From: Nitrosococcus watsonii C-113
GTDB taxonomy: Bacteria > Pseudomonadota > Gammaproteobacteria > Nitrosococcales > Nitrosococcaceae
DNA length: 64,000 bases
Assembly (NCBI RefSeq): GCF_000143085.1
Contig: NC_014315.1
Location: 496,001-560,000 of the forward strand
Direction of reading: 5' to 3'
Part shown: one piece after another, positions 37,108-45,936 of the stretch
Numbering within the stretch: the first letter of the stretch is position 1
How the letters are laid out: each line of letters begins with the position of its first letter
The notes under the pieces: model-generated
Databases searched by the model: none
What the model saw: only the letters and a program-made list of their open reading frames with translations
What the model was told of the DNA's origin: nothing
Program-made: the position numbers and the translations under genes

Positions 37108-38010
37108 TTAGCTATACATGAGGGACAGATATTTTTCCGCCTTGTCGCAGAGGAAGGTAAGGACGGTTTTGATTTCAGGATTGCGGCGCTTGATCTCCTG
37201 GGCTGCCCACACGTTGGCCCCGGAACTTGGACCGACAAAGAGGCCCCGTTGCCGCGCCAGTTCCTTGGAGACCTCAATCGCCGTTTCGCTTTCCACATGG
37301 ACAATGTCATCGATCTCGTGTCGATGGCGCTGGTAAATGGTCGGAATAAAACCGTCGGAAATACCTTCAATTTGGTGATCAGCCACAATGCAGCATTCAA
37401 GGGTGCGAGATTCCTTGGGTTCCATGGCGTAAACCTTGATTTGGTCGTTATGCCATTGGCGCAAGGCTTGGGAAACGCCAATCAGGGTGCCGCCGGTACC
37501 AACGCCCTGGACGACGGCATCGATCCGCATGGTTTCCGGGATCTGGGCAATGACCTCCTGGCCGAGCCAGTCCCGGTTTTCATCTACATTCCATTCATTG
37601 TCAAATTGTTGGGGGCAATAATAGCCTGGCTGGGCGCCAAGTTCCTGGGCTGTGCGCAGGGCGTCATTGACCTGAAAATGGCCGACGAATTTGATTTCAG
37701 CGCCCAGGCCACGGGAAATTTTGACTCGCTCGGATGTATAGCCATCCGGCATGACCACTATCATGCGGTAGCCTTTGATGGCAGCAACCATACTCATGGC
37801 GTTTCCTGTGTTGCCGCTGGTCGCCTCAACGATGGTGTCGCCAGGCTTCAGCAAGCCTTCCGTTTCCGCTTTTTCGATCATATATTTAGCTATCCGCGCC
37901 TTGATGGAGCCAGAAGGATTCAGAAATTCGCATTTGGCAAGAATGCCGTCTCCCAAGTCTAGCAAAGGTGTCTTGCCAATGGCATCCAGAATTGTGTGAC
38001 TAATGGTCAT
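37108..38010 (-). CDS. Cysteine-synthase-family PLP enzyme
   Basis: A 300-residue fold-type II enzyme. The PLP lysine is Lys37 in NPSGSIKAR (the usual cysteine synthase reads SVKDR), followed by the phosphate loop TSGNTGNAM, a GVGTGGTLIG loop and GPSSGANVWAA. It carries out beta-replacement or elimination on Ser, O-acetylserine or related amino acids. The changed lysine motif and operon position (first gene, before ALDH and threonine-aldolase-like genes) suggest a special role instead of bulk cysteine synthesis. CysM/CysK activity remains possible. Confidence 0.85.
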   Translation of the reverse strand: MTISHTILDAIGKTPLLDLGDGILAKCEFLNPSGSIKARIAKYMIEKAETEGLLKPGDTIVEATSGNTGNAMSMVAAIKGYRMIVVMPDGYTSERVKISRGLGAEIKFVGHFQVNDALRTAQELGAQPGYYCPQQFDNEWNVDENRDWLGQEVIAQIPETMRIDAVVQGVGTGGTLIGVSQALRQWHNDQIKVYAMEPKESRTLECCIVADHQIEGISDGFIPTIYQRHRHEIDDIVHVESETAIEVSKELARQRGLFVGPSSGANVWAAQEIKRRNPEIKTVLTFLCDKAEKYLSLMYS

Positions 38011-39171
38011 ATAATGGCCTCGGTTCGGTGGATGGTTGCAGGATTTTTTATTCAGGATAAGCTATTTTGTTTTCATAGCCTATTGGGACTTGATCATAAC
38101 TGCTTTTCACATAGAGGTTTGGCTTGGGTAGAATTAAGGGCCTGAATGCCTGCTCTTTTCAACCTATCCAAAACACGTTCCCGTGTATCATAAGTTTTAT
38201 CAGACTAGAAACACGCCAATATCATGGAGGATATCGGGAAGCAAGATATCCGCTTCTTGCCCATCATGCCTCTGCCTGGTTTCCTAAAGCACATCGCATG
38301 GGGCATGAACTTTGGTGGTTAATCTGCTTTTGGAACGCCTCATGTATTCAGTGATTTTATCTCTCCTTTGCACCGACGGCGTGCTGATGAGCGTGGACAA
38401 TCGTGGAATCAATCATCGCCTATGACCGTCACACCAACTGTTCTCACTCGTGCGGGCAGAAAGTGTTGCAGCCGTTTCCATACATAATCCTTCCTTAAGG
38501 TCTATAAATTATTAGTGAATCATAAATTTGCATATTTTGTGAATCCATCTGGCGAAAAATAATCTTCTCGCGCCTGATCTGGATAGACCTCAATGTCAAG
38601 TGTCTGCCGGGGGGGACAGGCGCCAGAGGTTTTAACCGAGCGTTGAAATATGCATTAATCTTTGTTTTATCATATACTTCGGTGGGTGCCCAGAATTACG
38701 GGGACTATGTATAGTTAAGAAAGAGATTCTTTCGTTGGCATTGATTTTGGTATTAAATCATCTGTCGTGATTTTAGGCTGTCAAGCCCCGCTAATAATAA
38801 ATTAAAGAGGATTCTCATAGGAGTTTAGGAGATTAAATCGGAATCTATCCTAGAAGCAAAAAGCTCTTACCGCCGGATGATAGCCAAGTAGCGGCTTGCT
38901 AAATTGCATCACCGGTAAAGAAAAGCCGTGCTTCATGCTGCATTAATTTAAACCTAGTATCGTCAAGACAGACATTAAATGCACGCAAGAGTCGAGTAAG
39001 ACCGCGTTGGCGATGTGAATAAGACTAGGTTTTCGTAGAGTATCCTAGGCTTTTTATGAGCGGATAGATGTTATGCGGGTAGATCAAAAGCAGAAAAAGT
39101 TTTTTTGCAACCAAGGAACCGCTATTGGCAGTAGCAACCACGCTTTTGTTCAACTTGATTCTTGTGGGGGT
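38011..39171. other. Decayed, gene-poor region with transposon remnant
   Basis: About 1.16 kb with no intact gene. It holds the promoter of the five-gene operon near 38011-38120 and an IS5-type transposase fragment at about 38357-38490. A further minus-strand stretch near 38525-38635 reads like a short protein C-terminus (PPRQTLDIEVYPDQARED) without a start. Base composition is more AT-rich than in neighbouring genes. It looks like a scar of past insertion and deletion. Confidence 0.6.
38357..38490 (-). pseudogene. IS5-family transposase remnant
   Basis: On the minus strand a frame ending at 38357 reads MIDSTIVHAHQHAVGAKER from 38416, the characteristic first-Asp motif of IS5-family (IS427-like) DDE transposases. 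Just upstream in another frame is VWKRLQHFLPARV, resembling the segment before that motif. The reading frames are broken and the rest of the transposase is gone. I did not find matching inverted repeats. Confidence 0.65.
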
Positions 39172-39639
39172 ATGATTAGCAGCCCTCCCGGGGAGAAAGA
39201 TATCCCATGGATGTACCATGCCCTGGCTCTCGCCCGATATGCTGAAGAGACGGGGGAAGTCCCGGTAGGGGCGGTAGTGGTGCAGGAGGATGAAATAGTG
39301 GGTGAAGGTTGGAATTGTCCTATTAACAGCCGTGATCCCACGGCCCACGCCGAGATCCAAGCCATTCGCGCGGCTAGCCAGCAGCTCGGTAATTACCGGC
39401 TAGTGGGGACAACTCTCTATGTAACGCTGGAGCCCTGTGCCATGTGTGCTGGTGCCATTATCCAGGCAAGAATTCGACGGGTAGTATTTGGTGCTTTTGA
39501 TCCAAAAGGGGGGGCAGTAGGCAGTGCGCTGAGTATTCTTCCTGGCGAGCGACTCAACCACCAGGTCGAATGCCAAGGGGGCGTTTTGGCAGAGGCTTGC
39601 GGAGCGATTCTATCGGCCTTTTTCCGGGCCCGGCGGTAA
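39172..39639 (+). CDS. tadA: tRNA-specific adenosine deaminase
   Basis: The 155-residue deaminase has the zinc motifs HAEIQAIRAA (His ligand, catalytic Glu) and PCAMCAGAIIQARIRRVVFGA (two Cys ligands), plus an N-terminal MYHALALARYAEETGEVPVGAVVV typical of TadA. It converts A34 to inosine in tRNA-Arg(ACG). I chose the ATG at 39172, preceded by a GGGGG purine run; an ATG at 39073 adds 33 residues not seen in the family. It stands alone between gene-poor regions. Confidence 0.92.
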   Translation: MISSPPGEKDIPWMYHALALARYAEETGEVPVGAVVVQEDEIVGEGWNCPINSRDPTAHAEIQAIRAASQQLGNYRLVGTTLYVTLEPCAMCAGAIIQARIRRVVFGAFDPKGGAVGSALSILPGERLNHQVECQGGVLAEACGAILSAFFRARR

Positions 39640-40436
39640 TTGTACTAACTCTTAGCAGAATTAACCCTTTTATACGCCTCCTTATTCGTCCACACTTACC
39701 CTCCCCTTGAAAATGGCCTGCTCAAAAAAGGCCAAACCCTTCCTGCAAAAAACCAAGTGCGAACCAAAAAAACATTCTACCGAGTCTTGGCTTAGCTACT
39801 CCCACATCCTCACTTCGCCAGTATGGCCCAAAACCTATTTTAAAGAGTACGTCTAATTAAATGGGAAGTAGGGAAGTCCCCGCAAGCCTCTTTATCAGGG
39901 AGAAAAATGGGTTTGTGGAATATTATCAACACACTCTGCACTTACCCATATTTTTTACTGATAGGTACTTACCTTCTTTAGAAGAGCTTAAGAAGCTTGA
40001 TCCAGGTTTGGGATGCCATCGCGCGCTGTATCCTGCATGGGGGAAGAAGTTAATTTAATCGAATTTGCCATGGGTGTGCCGCTTCTCCGAAAGGGAATAC
40101 GGGTTTGTTGTAAAAATCATACAAATAGATCCTATGGGTAGCAAAACTTATCAAATATATTTTAATGTAATTGCATATTGATCAAATGTTCCCAATGGTA
40201 TAAAACTTAAAGAAGATTGTTTAACTATTGAAACAAGCTATTGAGGTAAGGAAAAATTAAATAAAAAATATGCCTTGTCGGTAAGTAAAGACAATTGAAC
40301 GAGGAGGGCCGATAATATTGTTGCAGAAAACCTTGCAATGACCGATAAAGTGGTTAAAATGCCACAAACGCCTTAAACTCTGGAGTTAGGGCGCTGAATA
40401 ATCATCAGTTTCTGTAGTCAACAAAAGGGAGTATTT
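39640..40436. other. Gene-poor region upstream of porin
   Basis: About 800 bp with only a 65-codon frame at 39861-40058 that I do not recognise and do not consider convincing. The part close to 40437 is AT-rich and should contain the porin promoter and leader. No RNA gene, repeat or operator could be assigned. Confidence 0.45.
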
Positions 40437-41792
40437 ATGAACAATTTCAAAAAAACCAAACTCGCGGTAGCGGCCGCCGCCGCCATGGGACTTTCGCTGC
40501 CGGCGGGGGCTGTCGTTGTGGTGGGGGGAGAGAACGGGTGGGAAGTCAGTTTTGACGGTAATATCAACCAGTTCTATGTCTGGACCGATCCGGATAGGCG
40601 GCCTGACGGCGTGATTGGCGGTAACATGCCTAGCAGCTTCACTCAGGATCAGAACGGTAATATTCGCAGCACGGCAGAAGAATCTAGCCGCTTCCGCACG
40701 GGTTTGATGCCGGCCCTGTTTAGTTTCAATGTGAAGGCACCCACCTGGAATGGGTTGGACATAGGGGGTCGAGTTAGCTTTGCTGGCCAGACCAACAATG
40801 CCAATACCAAGAACAGCGATTTGGGTGTCAATGGTGGCTTTGGCGATACAGGTATCGGCAAAATCAGAAGCGATTCCACGAGTGATCTTGGCGGCAATCT
40901 CGAATTCCGGGAAGCCTTCTTTACCGTGGATGGGGCTTTCGGCCAAGTGCTTCTAGGTCGAACCTTATCCTTGTTCATGGGCAAGAATATCCTCACTGAC
41001 CAGACCTTGTTTGGTGTGGGTGCTACTGGCAGTGTCCATGGGGGCGGCTTTACCCTGGGGCGGATTGGTTATGGTTATCTTTATCCCAACTTTAACTCCC
41101 AGGCTCGTTGGACCAGCCCGGATATGATGGGTTTCAAGGTCTCCTTGGCGGCCGTGGACCCTTCTCAGGTCTGTGGTGAAGGAGCCGGCCTTGCAGGCGG
41201 TGTGAACTGTGCGAGGGAGACTCAGTCGCCTCGGGGAGAGGGCGAAGTGAGTTATGCCGGCACCTTTAATAACGGCAGCTATCAGGTTTGGGGTTCGGGG
41301 ATGTGGCAGAATGTCCGCTACAGCGGCAACTCGTCTAATGACTTTAACGTCTGGGGCTGGACTGCGGGGGCGCAAGTCCAATTTATGGGTTTTGAGGTCA
41401 ATGGCTCCTACTACGATGGCGAAGGTTTGGGTACTTCCTTCCTCATGGATGCGGATTCCCTGGATGCCACGGGACAAAAGCGCGACAATAGGGGATGGTT
41501 GGCTCAGGGAGGCTACACCATCCTGGGCCACACCAAGTTAGCGGTCAGCTATGGCATCTCCAGGGCAGATGAGACCAGTAACGACAGTATTTGCCGTACC
41601 GGTGGGATTAATTGTGTAGGCGCTGCCGGGGCCCGGCTTGAGAAGCAGCAATCCTATGTGGCGGGTATCTATCACGATGTTAATGCCAACTTGAAGTTGG
41701 TAGCGGAATATTCCCGGCTAGAAAACGAGTGGCACGGCGGCCAGAAACAAGAGGCCAATGTGGTGGGCGTTGGCGGTTACTTCTTCTGGTAA
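40437..41792 (+). CDS. Outer membrane porin
   Basis: The 451-residue protein has a signal peptide (MNNFKKTKLAVAAAAAMGLSLPAGA), then alternating hydrophobic/polar beta strands, many Gly/Asn turns and aromatic girdles (for example NINQFYVW, WGWTAGAQVQF, LVAEYSRLEN), and ends in Phe-Trp as expected for BAM recognition. This is the layout of a 16-strand general porin. Paired Cys (CGEGAGLAGGVNC; CRTGGINC) lie in probable extracellular loops. Substrate unknown. It is a single gene with a strong terminator. Confidence 0.85.
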   Translation: MNNFKKTKLAVAAAAAMGLSLPAGAVVVVGGENGWEVSFDGNINQFYVWTDPDRRPDGVIGGNMPSSFTQDQNGNIRSTAEESSRFRTGLMPALFSFNVKAPTWNGLDIGGRVSFAGQTNNANTKNSDLGVNGGFGDTGIGKIRSDSTSDLGGNLEFREAFFTVDGAFGQVLLGRTLSLFMGKNILTDQTLFGVGATGSVHGGGFTLGRIGYGYLYPNFNSQARWTSPDMMGFKVSLAAVDPSQVCGEGAGLAGGVNCARETQSPRGEGEVSYAGTFNNGSYQVWGSGMWQNVRYSGNSSNDFNVWGWTAGAQVQFMGFEVNGSYYDGEGLGTSFLMDADSLDATGQKRDNRGWLAQGGYTILGHTKLAVSYGISRADETSNDSICRTGGINCVGAAGARLEKQQSYVAGIYHDVNANLKLVAEYSRLENEWHGGQKQEANVVGVGGYFFW

Positions 41793-41815
41793 GTAATAAT
41801 CCTTGCAGCTTGAAA

Positions 41816-41845
41816 GGGCGCCACAATGAATGGCGCCCTTTTTTT
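41816..41845 (+). terminator. Rho-independent terminator after porin
   Basis: GGGCGCC (41816-41822) pairs with GGCGCCC (41832-41838) across a 9-nt loop and is followed directly by seven T. It is a textbook terminator for the porin gene; the convergent zinc-ribbon gene ends at the T run. Confidence 0.92.
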
Positions 41846-42371
41846 AGCTGTGCTCCTCGCTTCGCTTGAGGCGCTGAAAGAGGGTGTGCTGGCATTTGGG
41901 GCAGGGCGGCAGGGGACTAGCCTGATGAAAATGGAGCCGCTCACCGCAATTTAGGCATGCAAAAGTTCCGATGCCAATAATCTCCCCCGTTTGGTAATCC
42001 TGGGCATGGCGGGCCTGCTCTGCCCAGAGGGCGAGCTCAAAGCGGGTTTTATCCGCGACTTGGGAAAAGGCGTCGAGCAATTGCTCTTCAATGAGTTCGA
42101 GATCCAACATGAGCCAGTCGCCAAGGGCCTTGCCAGTATTGCTCAAGTATCTTGCCGCGTCTTCCAGATCGCGGCGAAGATATTCTCCTAGCCGATCTGC
42201 TTCTTCCTGGCTCAGTTCACCCGCTTCAACGGCTTTTTGTTTGGCGGCTTCGATTCCTTTGGAGACCTCGGGCTCGGCTTTGCTTTCTTCCTCGCCTACG
42301 AGGGAGCGTACCCGGCTCACCATTTTATGGTAAGCGTGGGCGAGTCTATCGTCTTTGTCCCGTGTATCCAT
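41844..42371 (-). CDS. YbeL-like (DUF1451) zinc-ribbon protein
   Basis: A 175-residue cytoplasmic protein with a long charged helical N-terminal part (about residues 1-120; AYHKMVSRVRSLV ... LSQEEADRLGEYLRRDLEDAARYL) and a C-terminal zinc ribbon, CLNCGE...CPKCQH (two CxxC pairs). This matches the DUF1451 family of E. coli YbeL. Role unknown. It is convergent with the porin and divergent from dsbB. Confidence 0.85.
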   Translation of the reverse strand: MDTRDKDDRLAHAYHKMVSRVRSLVGEEESKAEPEVSKGIEAAKQKAVEAGELSQEEADRLGEYLRRDLEDAARYLSNTGKALGDWLMLDLELIEEQLLDAFSQVADKTRFELALWAEQARHAQDYQTGEIIGIGTFACLNCGERLHFHQASPLPPCPKCQHTLFQRLKRSEEHS

Positions 42372-42516
42372 CTTGGCTTTCCTTTTTTTCTAAAATACAG
42401 TGTAGTTTGGCCGAGAAATCTAGGAAGAGCAAAATGAGTAATTACCCTTCTTCATTAGGGATAATAGCAAAAGTTTTTCTCTAGAATATTTATTTTTGCT
42501 TCGAGGAGCATGTTTT

Positions 42517-43026
42517 ATGAGGCTTTCAGTCCGTTGGGTTTTCTTTTTAGGTTTCTTTCTGTGCGCTTTAATGCTAGCGATAGCGGGCTATTTTCAATTT
42601 GTCGAGGACTTGGAACCTTGCCCGCTCTGCATCTTATCTCGCGTGGTGGTATTGGCTATCGGGGGGATATTTTTAGTAGCTGCGCTCCATAATCCTAGAA
42701 GCTGGGGAGTAAAAATATATGCCCTATTGGGATTTGTAGTTACCCTAATCGGGATAGGTGTAACGGGGCGCCATGTATGGTTGCAGAATCTTCCGGCCGA
42801 TCAGGTGCCTGCTTGCGGACCTGGGCTCAACTTTATGCTAGACAATTTCCCTTTGACCGAGACTCTGGAATTGGTGTTTCGTGGTTCTGGAGAGTGTGCC
42901 GAAGTTCAATGGAGCTTTTTAGGGTTGACCATCCCCGGATGGACGCTGGCAGCTTTTCTGTTGTTAGGGGTAATAAGTCTATGGCAAATGGGGCGAGCAG
43001 GCAGTGGCGTAGAGAAGTTGACCTAA
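42517..43026 (+). CDS. dsbB: Disulfide bond formation protein B
   Basis: The 169-residue inner-membrane protein has four membrane segments and both redox pairs: CPLC (Cys35, Cys38) in the first periplasmic loop and Cys100/Cys127 in the second. It reoxidises DsbA and passes electrons to quinone. The ATG at 42517 lies 10 nt after GAGGAG; an in-frame TTG at 42496 would place that site inside the gene. DsbA is not in the window. Disulfides in BepA and the porin loops are plausible clients. Confidence 0.94.
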   Translation: MRLSVRWVFFLGFFLCALMLAIAGYFQFVEDLEPCPLCILSRVVVLAIGGIFLVAALHNPRSWGVKIYALLGFVVTLIGIGVTGRHVWLQNLPADQVPACGPGLNFMLDNFPLTETLELVFRGSGECAEVQWSFLGLTIPGWTLAAFLLLGVISLWQMGRAGSGVEKLT

Positions 43027-43145
43027 TAATGGTAAGGACGGTGTGGGTGGGGTGGTGACTGCCCCACTCGGTCCAATCGCCTAGAGTACGCAGTAACCAC
43101 TTGGAAATATAAAGTTATAAGAGGACCAGCAAGGAGGGTAAAAGG

Positions 43146-43370
<225 letters not shown>

Positions 43371-43417
43371 TCAATGATCTCCTATTAGTGGATAAAATGG
43401 TTAGGGCTTGGATTTTA

Positions 43418-44134
43418 TCATGTTTCCTTAAGGATGCTCCACTTTTTTTCTTGATAGACTTCTAACGGATGAAAAGCGGATTTATAGTTCATTTTATGGC
43501 TATTTTTAATCCAGTAGCCCAGGTAGACGTAGGGAAGGTTCAGCGCTTTGGCTTCACTGATTTCCCACAGGATAATATAAATCCCTAAACTGCGTCTTTT
43601 TTCGTTTGGGTCGAAAAAGCTATAAACTGCTGACAGTCCATCGGTGAGAGCGTCTAGGGCCGCGACGGCAAGCAGGCGTTCCTCGCCGTCGCGAAATTCA
43701 ATTAGAGATGTTTCATTCCAGCCGCTAACGATAAAGTTAAGATAATCCTCGGGCGTTGAGTCGTCCATGCCGCCTTGAGGGTGACGGCTATTCAGATAGC
43801 GGCGGAAAAGGTCAAAGTGCTCGTCGCTAAATTCCACGGGGCGGTAGAAAGCGCTTAGATCTTGGTTAAATTTCCAGGCCCGTCGTTGGCTCCGGTTAGG
43901 TCGAAATTGAGCCACCGGAATCCGCGCTGGTTGGCAGGCGGAACAATGGGGGCAGCGGGGGCGGTACACGAGGCGGCCACTACGGCGGAATCCAAGGCGC
44001 ACTAGGGTGCTATAGCGGGCAATATCTATAACAGCCTCCGGATCGGCAAAAAGATTGGTAGCGGTTTGATCCGGTAGGTAGCTACAAGGTTGGGGAGGGG
44101 AAAGGTAAAAGTCAAAATTCCAATAGGAAGTCAT
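43418..44134 (-). CDS. bpt: Aspartate/glutamate leucyltransferase (Bpt)
   Basis: The 238-residue protein has the ATE/Bpt N-terminal Cys motif CSYLP...A and CxxC-type CPHCSACQP, and a GNAT-like C-terminal domain ([50 protein letters not shown]). It transfers Leu from Leu-tRNA to proteins with N-terminal Asp or Glu, making them N-degron substrates. It overlaps aat by 4 nt, so both transferases are co-translated. Confidence 0.93.
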   Translation of the reverse strand: MTSYWNFDFYLSPPQPCSYLPDQTATNLFADPEAVIDIARYSTLVRLGFRRSGRLVYRPRCPHCSACQPARIPVAQFRPNRSQRRAWKFNQDLSAFYRPVEFSDEHFDLFRRYLNSRHPQGGMDDSTPEDYLNFIVSGWNETSLIEFRDGEERLLAVAALDALTDGLSAVYSFFDPNEKRRSLGIYIILWEISEAKALNLPYVYLGYWIKNSHKMNYKSAFHPLEVYQEKKWSILKET

Positions 44135-44853
44135 AAGGGCTTCTGTAAAAGATCCTGATCAAAGTACCATGGCCCTTTGAGCGAGGGGCTATGAGAGAGT
44201 TCCTGGAGCCAGTGGAGAAACTTGCTCCGGGGAAGGGTTTGAGCCCCCAAGCGTTGCAGGTGTTCAGATTGGATTTGGCAATCAATGAGAGGAAAGCCCC
44301 ACCGCTGGAGCTGACGGCAGAGATAAACGAATGCTATCTTAGAGGCATCGGGGCGCTTGCTGAACATGGATTCGCCGAAAAAGATACGGCCTATACTGAC
44401 TCCATACAGTCCTCCAATCAGCGCCTTGCCTTCCCAAGTTTCTACTGAATGTGCTATTCCCATTTTGTGGAGACGATTATAGGCGCTTTTCATCTCAGGG
44501 GTGATCCAGGTTCCCCCCTCATCCTGGCGGGGGCTAGCGCAGGCTTCAATTACCCCTGGAAAGTCTAGGTCTAACGTAACCTGATAAGTTTCCCTGCGCA
44601 GCCGTTTGCGTAAACTTCGGGAAATATGCAGTTGTTGTGGGAATAAAACCAGCCGTGGATCAGGCGACCACCAGAGGATAGGTTGTCCTTGCTCGTACCA
44701 GGGAAAGATACCCTGCCTATAGGCCATTATAAGCCGTTCTGGTGACAGATCGCCGCCAATAGCCAGCAGTCCGTTTGGTTCGGCCAGCGCTAGCCTAGGG
44801 TGGGGGAATGTGTTGGCTAGCTTCTTAGAATCAATACAATAAAATTCCTCCAT
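44131..44853 (-). CDS. aat: Leucyl/phenylalanyl-tRNA-protein transferase
   Basis: The 240-residue protein carries Aat motifs: [52 protein letters not shown] and the C-terminal [19 protein letters not shown] and [16 protein letters not shown]. It adds Leu or Phe to N-terminal Arg/Lys for ClpS/ClpAP degradation. It overlaps bpt. No clpS or clpA is in the window. Confidence 0.96.
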   Translation of the reverse strand: MEEFYCIDSKKLANTFPHPRLALAEPNGLLAIGGDLSPERLIMAYRQGIFPWYEQGQPILWWSPDPRLVLFPQQLHISRSLRKRLRRETYQVTLDLDFPGVIEACASPRQDEGGTWITPEMKSAYNRLHKMGIAHSVETWEGKALIGGLYGVSIGRIFFGESMFSKRPDASKIAFVYLCRQLQRWGFPLIDCQIQSEHLQRLGAQTLPRSKFLHWLQELSHSPSLKGPWYFDQDLLQKPL

Positions 44854-44937
44854 GGGGGTTTATCCAAATATCGCAGTGAGATAAGAGAAAGGCATTGTAA
44901 ACAGTATACTGGGTAAGCCATAAGCCGTGCCAGGGTC

Positions 44938-45537
44938 TTAAAGATGCTGGCGGCTTTGGAAGGCGTGGGATAGGGTGTTACTATCAATGAATTCAAGCTC
45001 GCCGCCTAGAGGAACTCCATGGGCAATACGGGTGGTAGTGATCCCGCGAGTTTGCGCCAATTCACTGATGTAATAGGCGGTTGCTTCACCTTCAACGGTT
45101 AGATTAGTGGCAAGGATAACTTCGCGAATTTGATCTGTATCCAGTCGTTTTGCCAGTAAGTCCATACCCAATGCTTCGGGACCCACGCCATCAAGGGGAG
45201 ATAAGTGCCCCATTAGAACGAAGTACCTACCAGCATAGTTTGTTGCTTGCTCAATGGCTTGGACATCACTGGGCATTTCCACAACACAGAGCTGTCCGTG
45301 ATCCCGCCTGGAATCGGCACAGAGGGAACATAGATCGGTTTCACTGAGGATGCGGCAAGTTTGGCAGTGCGTCATCTTATCCAGCGCCTCCAGCAATGCT
45401 TGGGCAAGGCGTTGCCCCCCTTCCCGATTAGATTCCAAGAGGTAAAAGGCCATGCGCTGCGCAGATTTAGGGCCAACGCCAGGGAGGCAGCACAGGGCCT
45501 CAATGAGGCGTCCTAGAGAAAGGCCGAATAAACTCAC
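44938..45537 (-). CDS. recR: Recombination protein RecR
   Basis: A 199-residue RecR with helix-hairpin-helix ([17 protein letters not shown]), a C4 zinc finger ([16 protein letters not shown]) and a Toprim domain ([14 protein letters not shown] ... [16 protein letters not shown]). It loads RecA with RecFO at gaps. It completes the conserved dnaX-ybaB-recR unit, 28 nt after ybaB. Confidence 0.97.
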   Translation of the reverse strand: MSLFGLSLGRLIEALCCLPGVGPKSAQRMAFYLLESNREGGQRLAQALLEALDKMTHCQTCRILSETDLCSLCADSRRDHGQLCVVEMPSDVQAIEQATNYAGRYFVLMGHLSPLDGVGPEALGMDLLAKRLDTDQIREVILATNLTVEGEATAYYISELAQTRGITTTRIAHGVPLGGELEFIDSNTLSHAFQSRQHL

Positions 45538-45565
45538 AGAGAGTTAAGATGCTAGATTAATGAGC

Positions 45566-45886
45566 TTAGAGAGGCAGCTTAAAGCCAGGGGGGAGCATGC
45601 CAGAGGTCATACTCGACATCTTTTCCTTTGATTGGGTTTCTACTTGGCGCACAGCATCGTTAATGGCTGCTGCTACCAAGTCTTCCACCATCTCCTTATC
45701 TTCCTGCCATAGCTCATTGTTGATGCTGATACGCCGGCAGTCGTAACGTCCAGTCATGACTATGCTGACCATGCCGCCTCCTGCTTGACCGGTGACTTCC
45801 ATGTTAGCCAGCTCTTCCTGGGCTTTCTCCATATTGGATTGGAGTTGCTGAGCTTGCTTCATCAAATTGCCAAGTCCACCTTTCAT
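45566..45886 (-). CDS. ybaB: YbaB/EbfC nucleoid-associated protein
   Basis: A 106-residue YbaB/EbfC protein: [23 protein letters not shown] helix, then [25 protein letters not shown]. It is a small dimeric DNA-binding protein of uncertain cell role. It is between dnaX and recR, as in E. coli. Confidence 0.95.
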   Translation of the reverse strand: MKGGLGNLMKQAQQLQSNMEKAQEELANMEVTGQAGGGMVSIVMTGRYDCRRISINNELWQEDKEMVEDLVAAAINDAVRQVETQSKEKMSSMTSGMLPPGFKLPL

Positions 45887-45936
45887 GTCTCAAATCTCCT
45901 CGATGTAATGTGAATCTGGTTTCTGAAATCAGGGTG

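Noticed and set aside
39861-40058. 65-codon frame in the gap before the porin
   Set aside because: No recognised family, no clear ribosome binding site and no supporting neighbour; left as unassigned.
40386-41531. Long minus-strand frames opposite the porin
   Set aside because: They mirror the GC-rich porin codons and lack protein-like features.
43047-43067. GTGGGG...CCCCAC hairpin between dsbB and infA
   Set aside because: Stem is only 6 bp and has no T run; too weak to call as a terminator.
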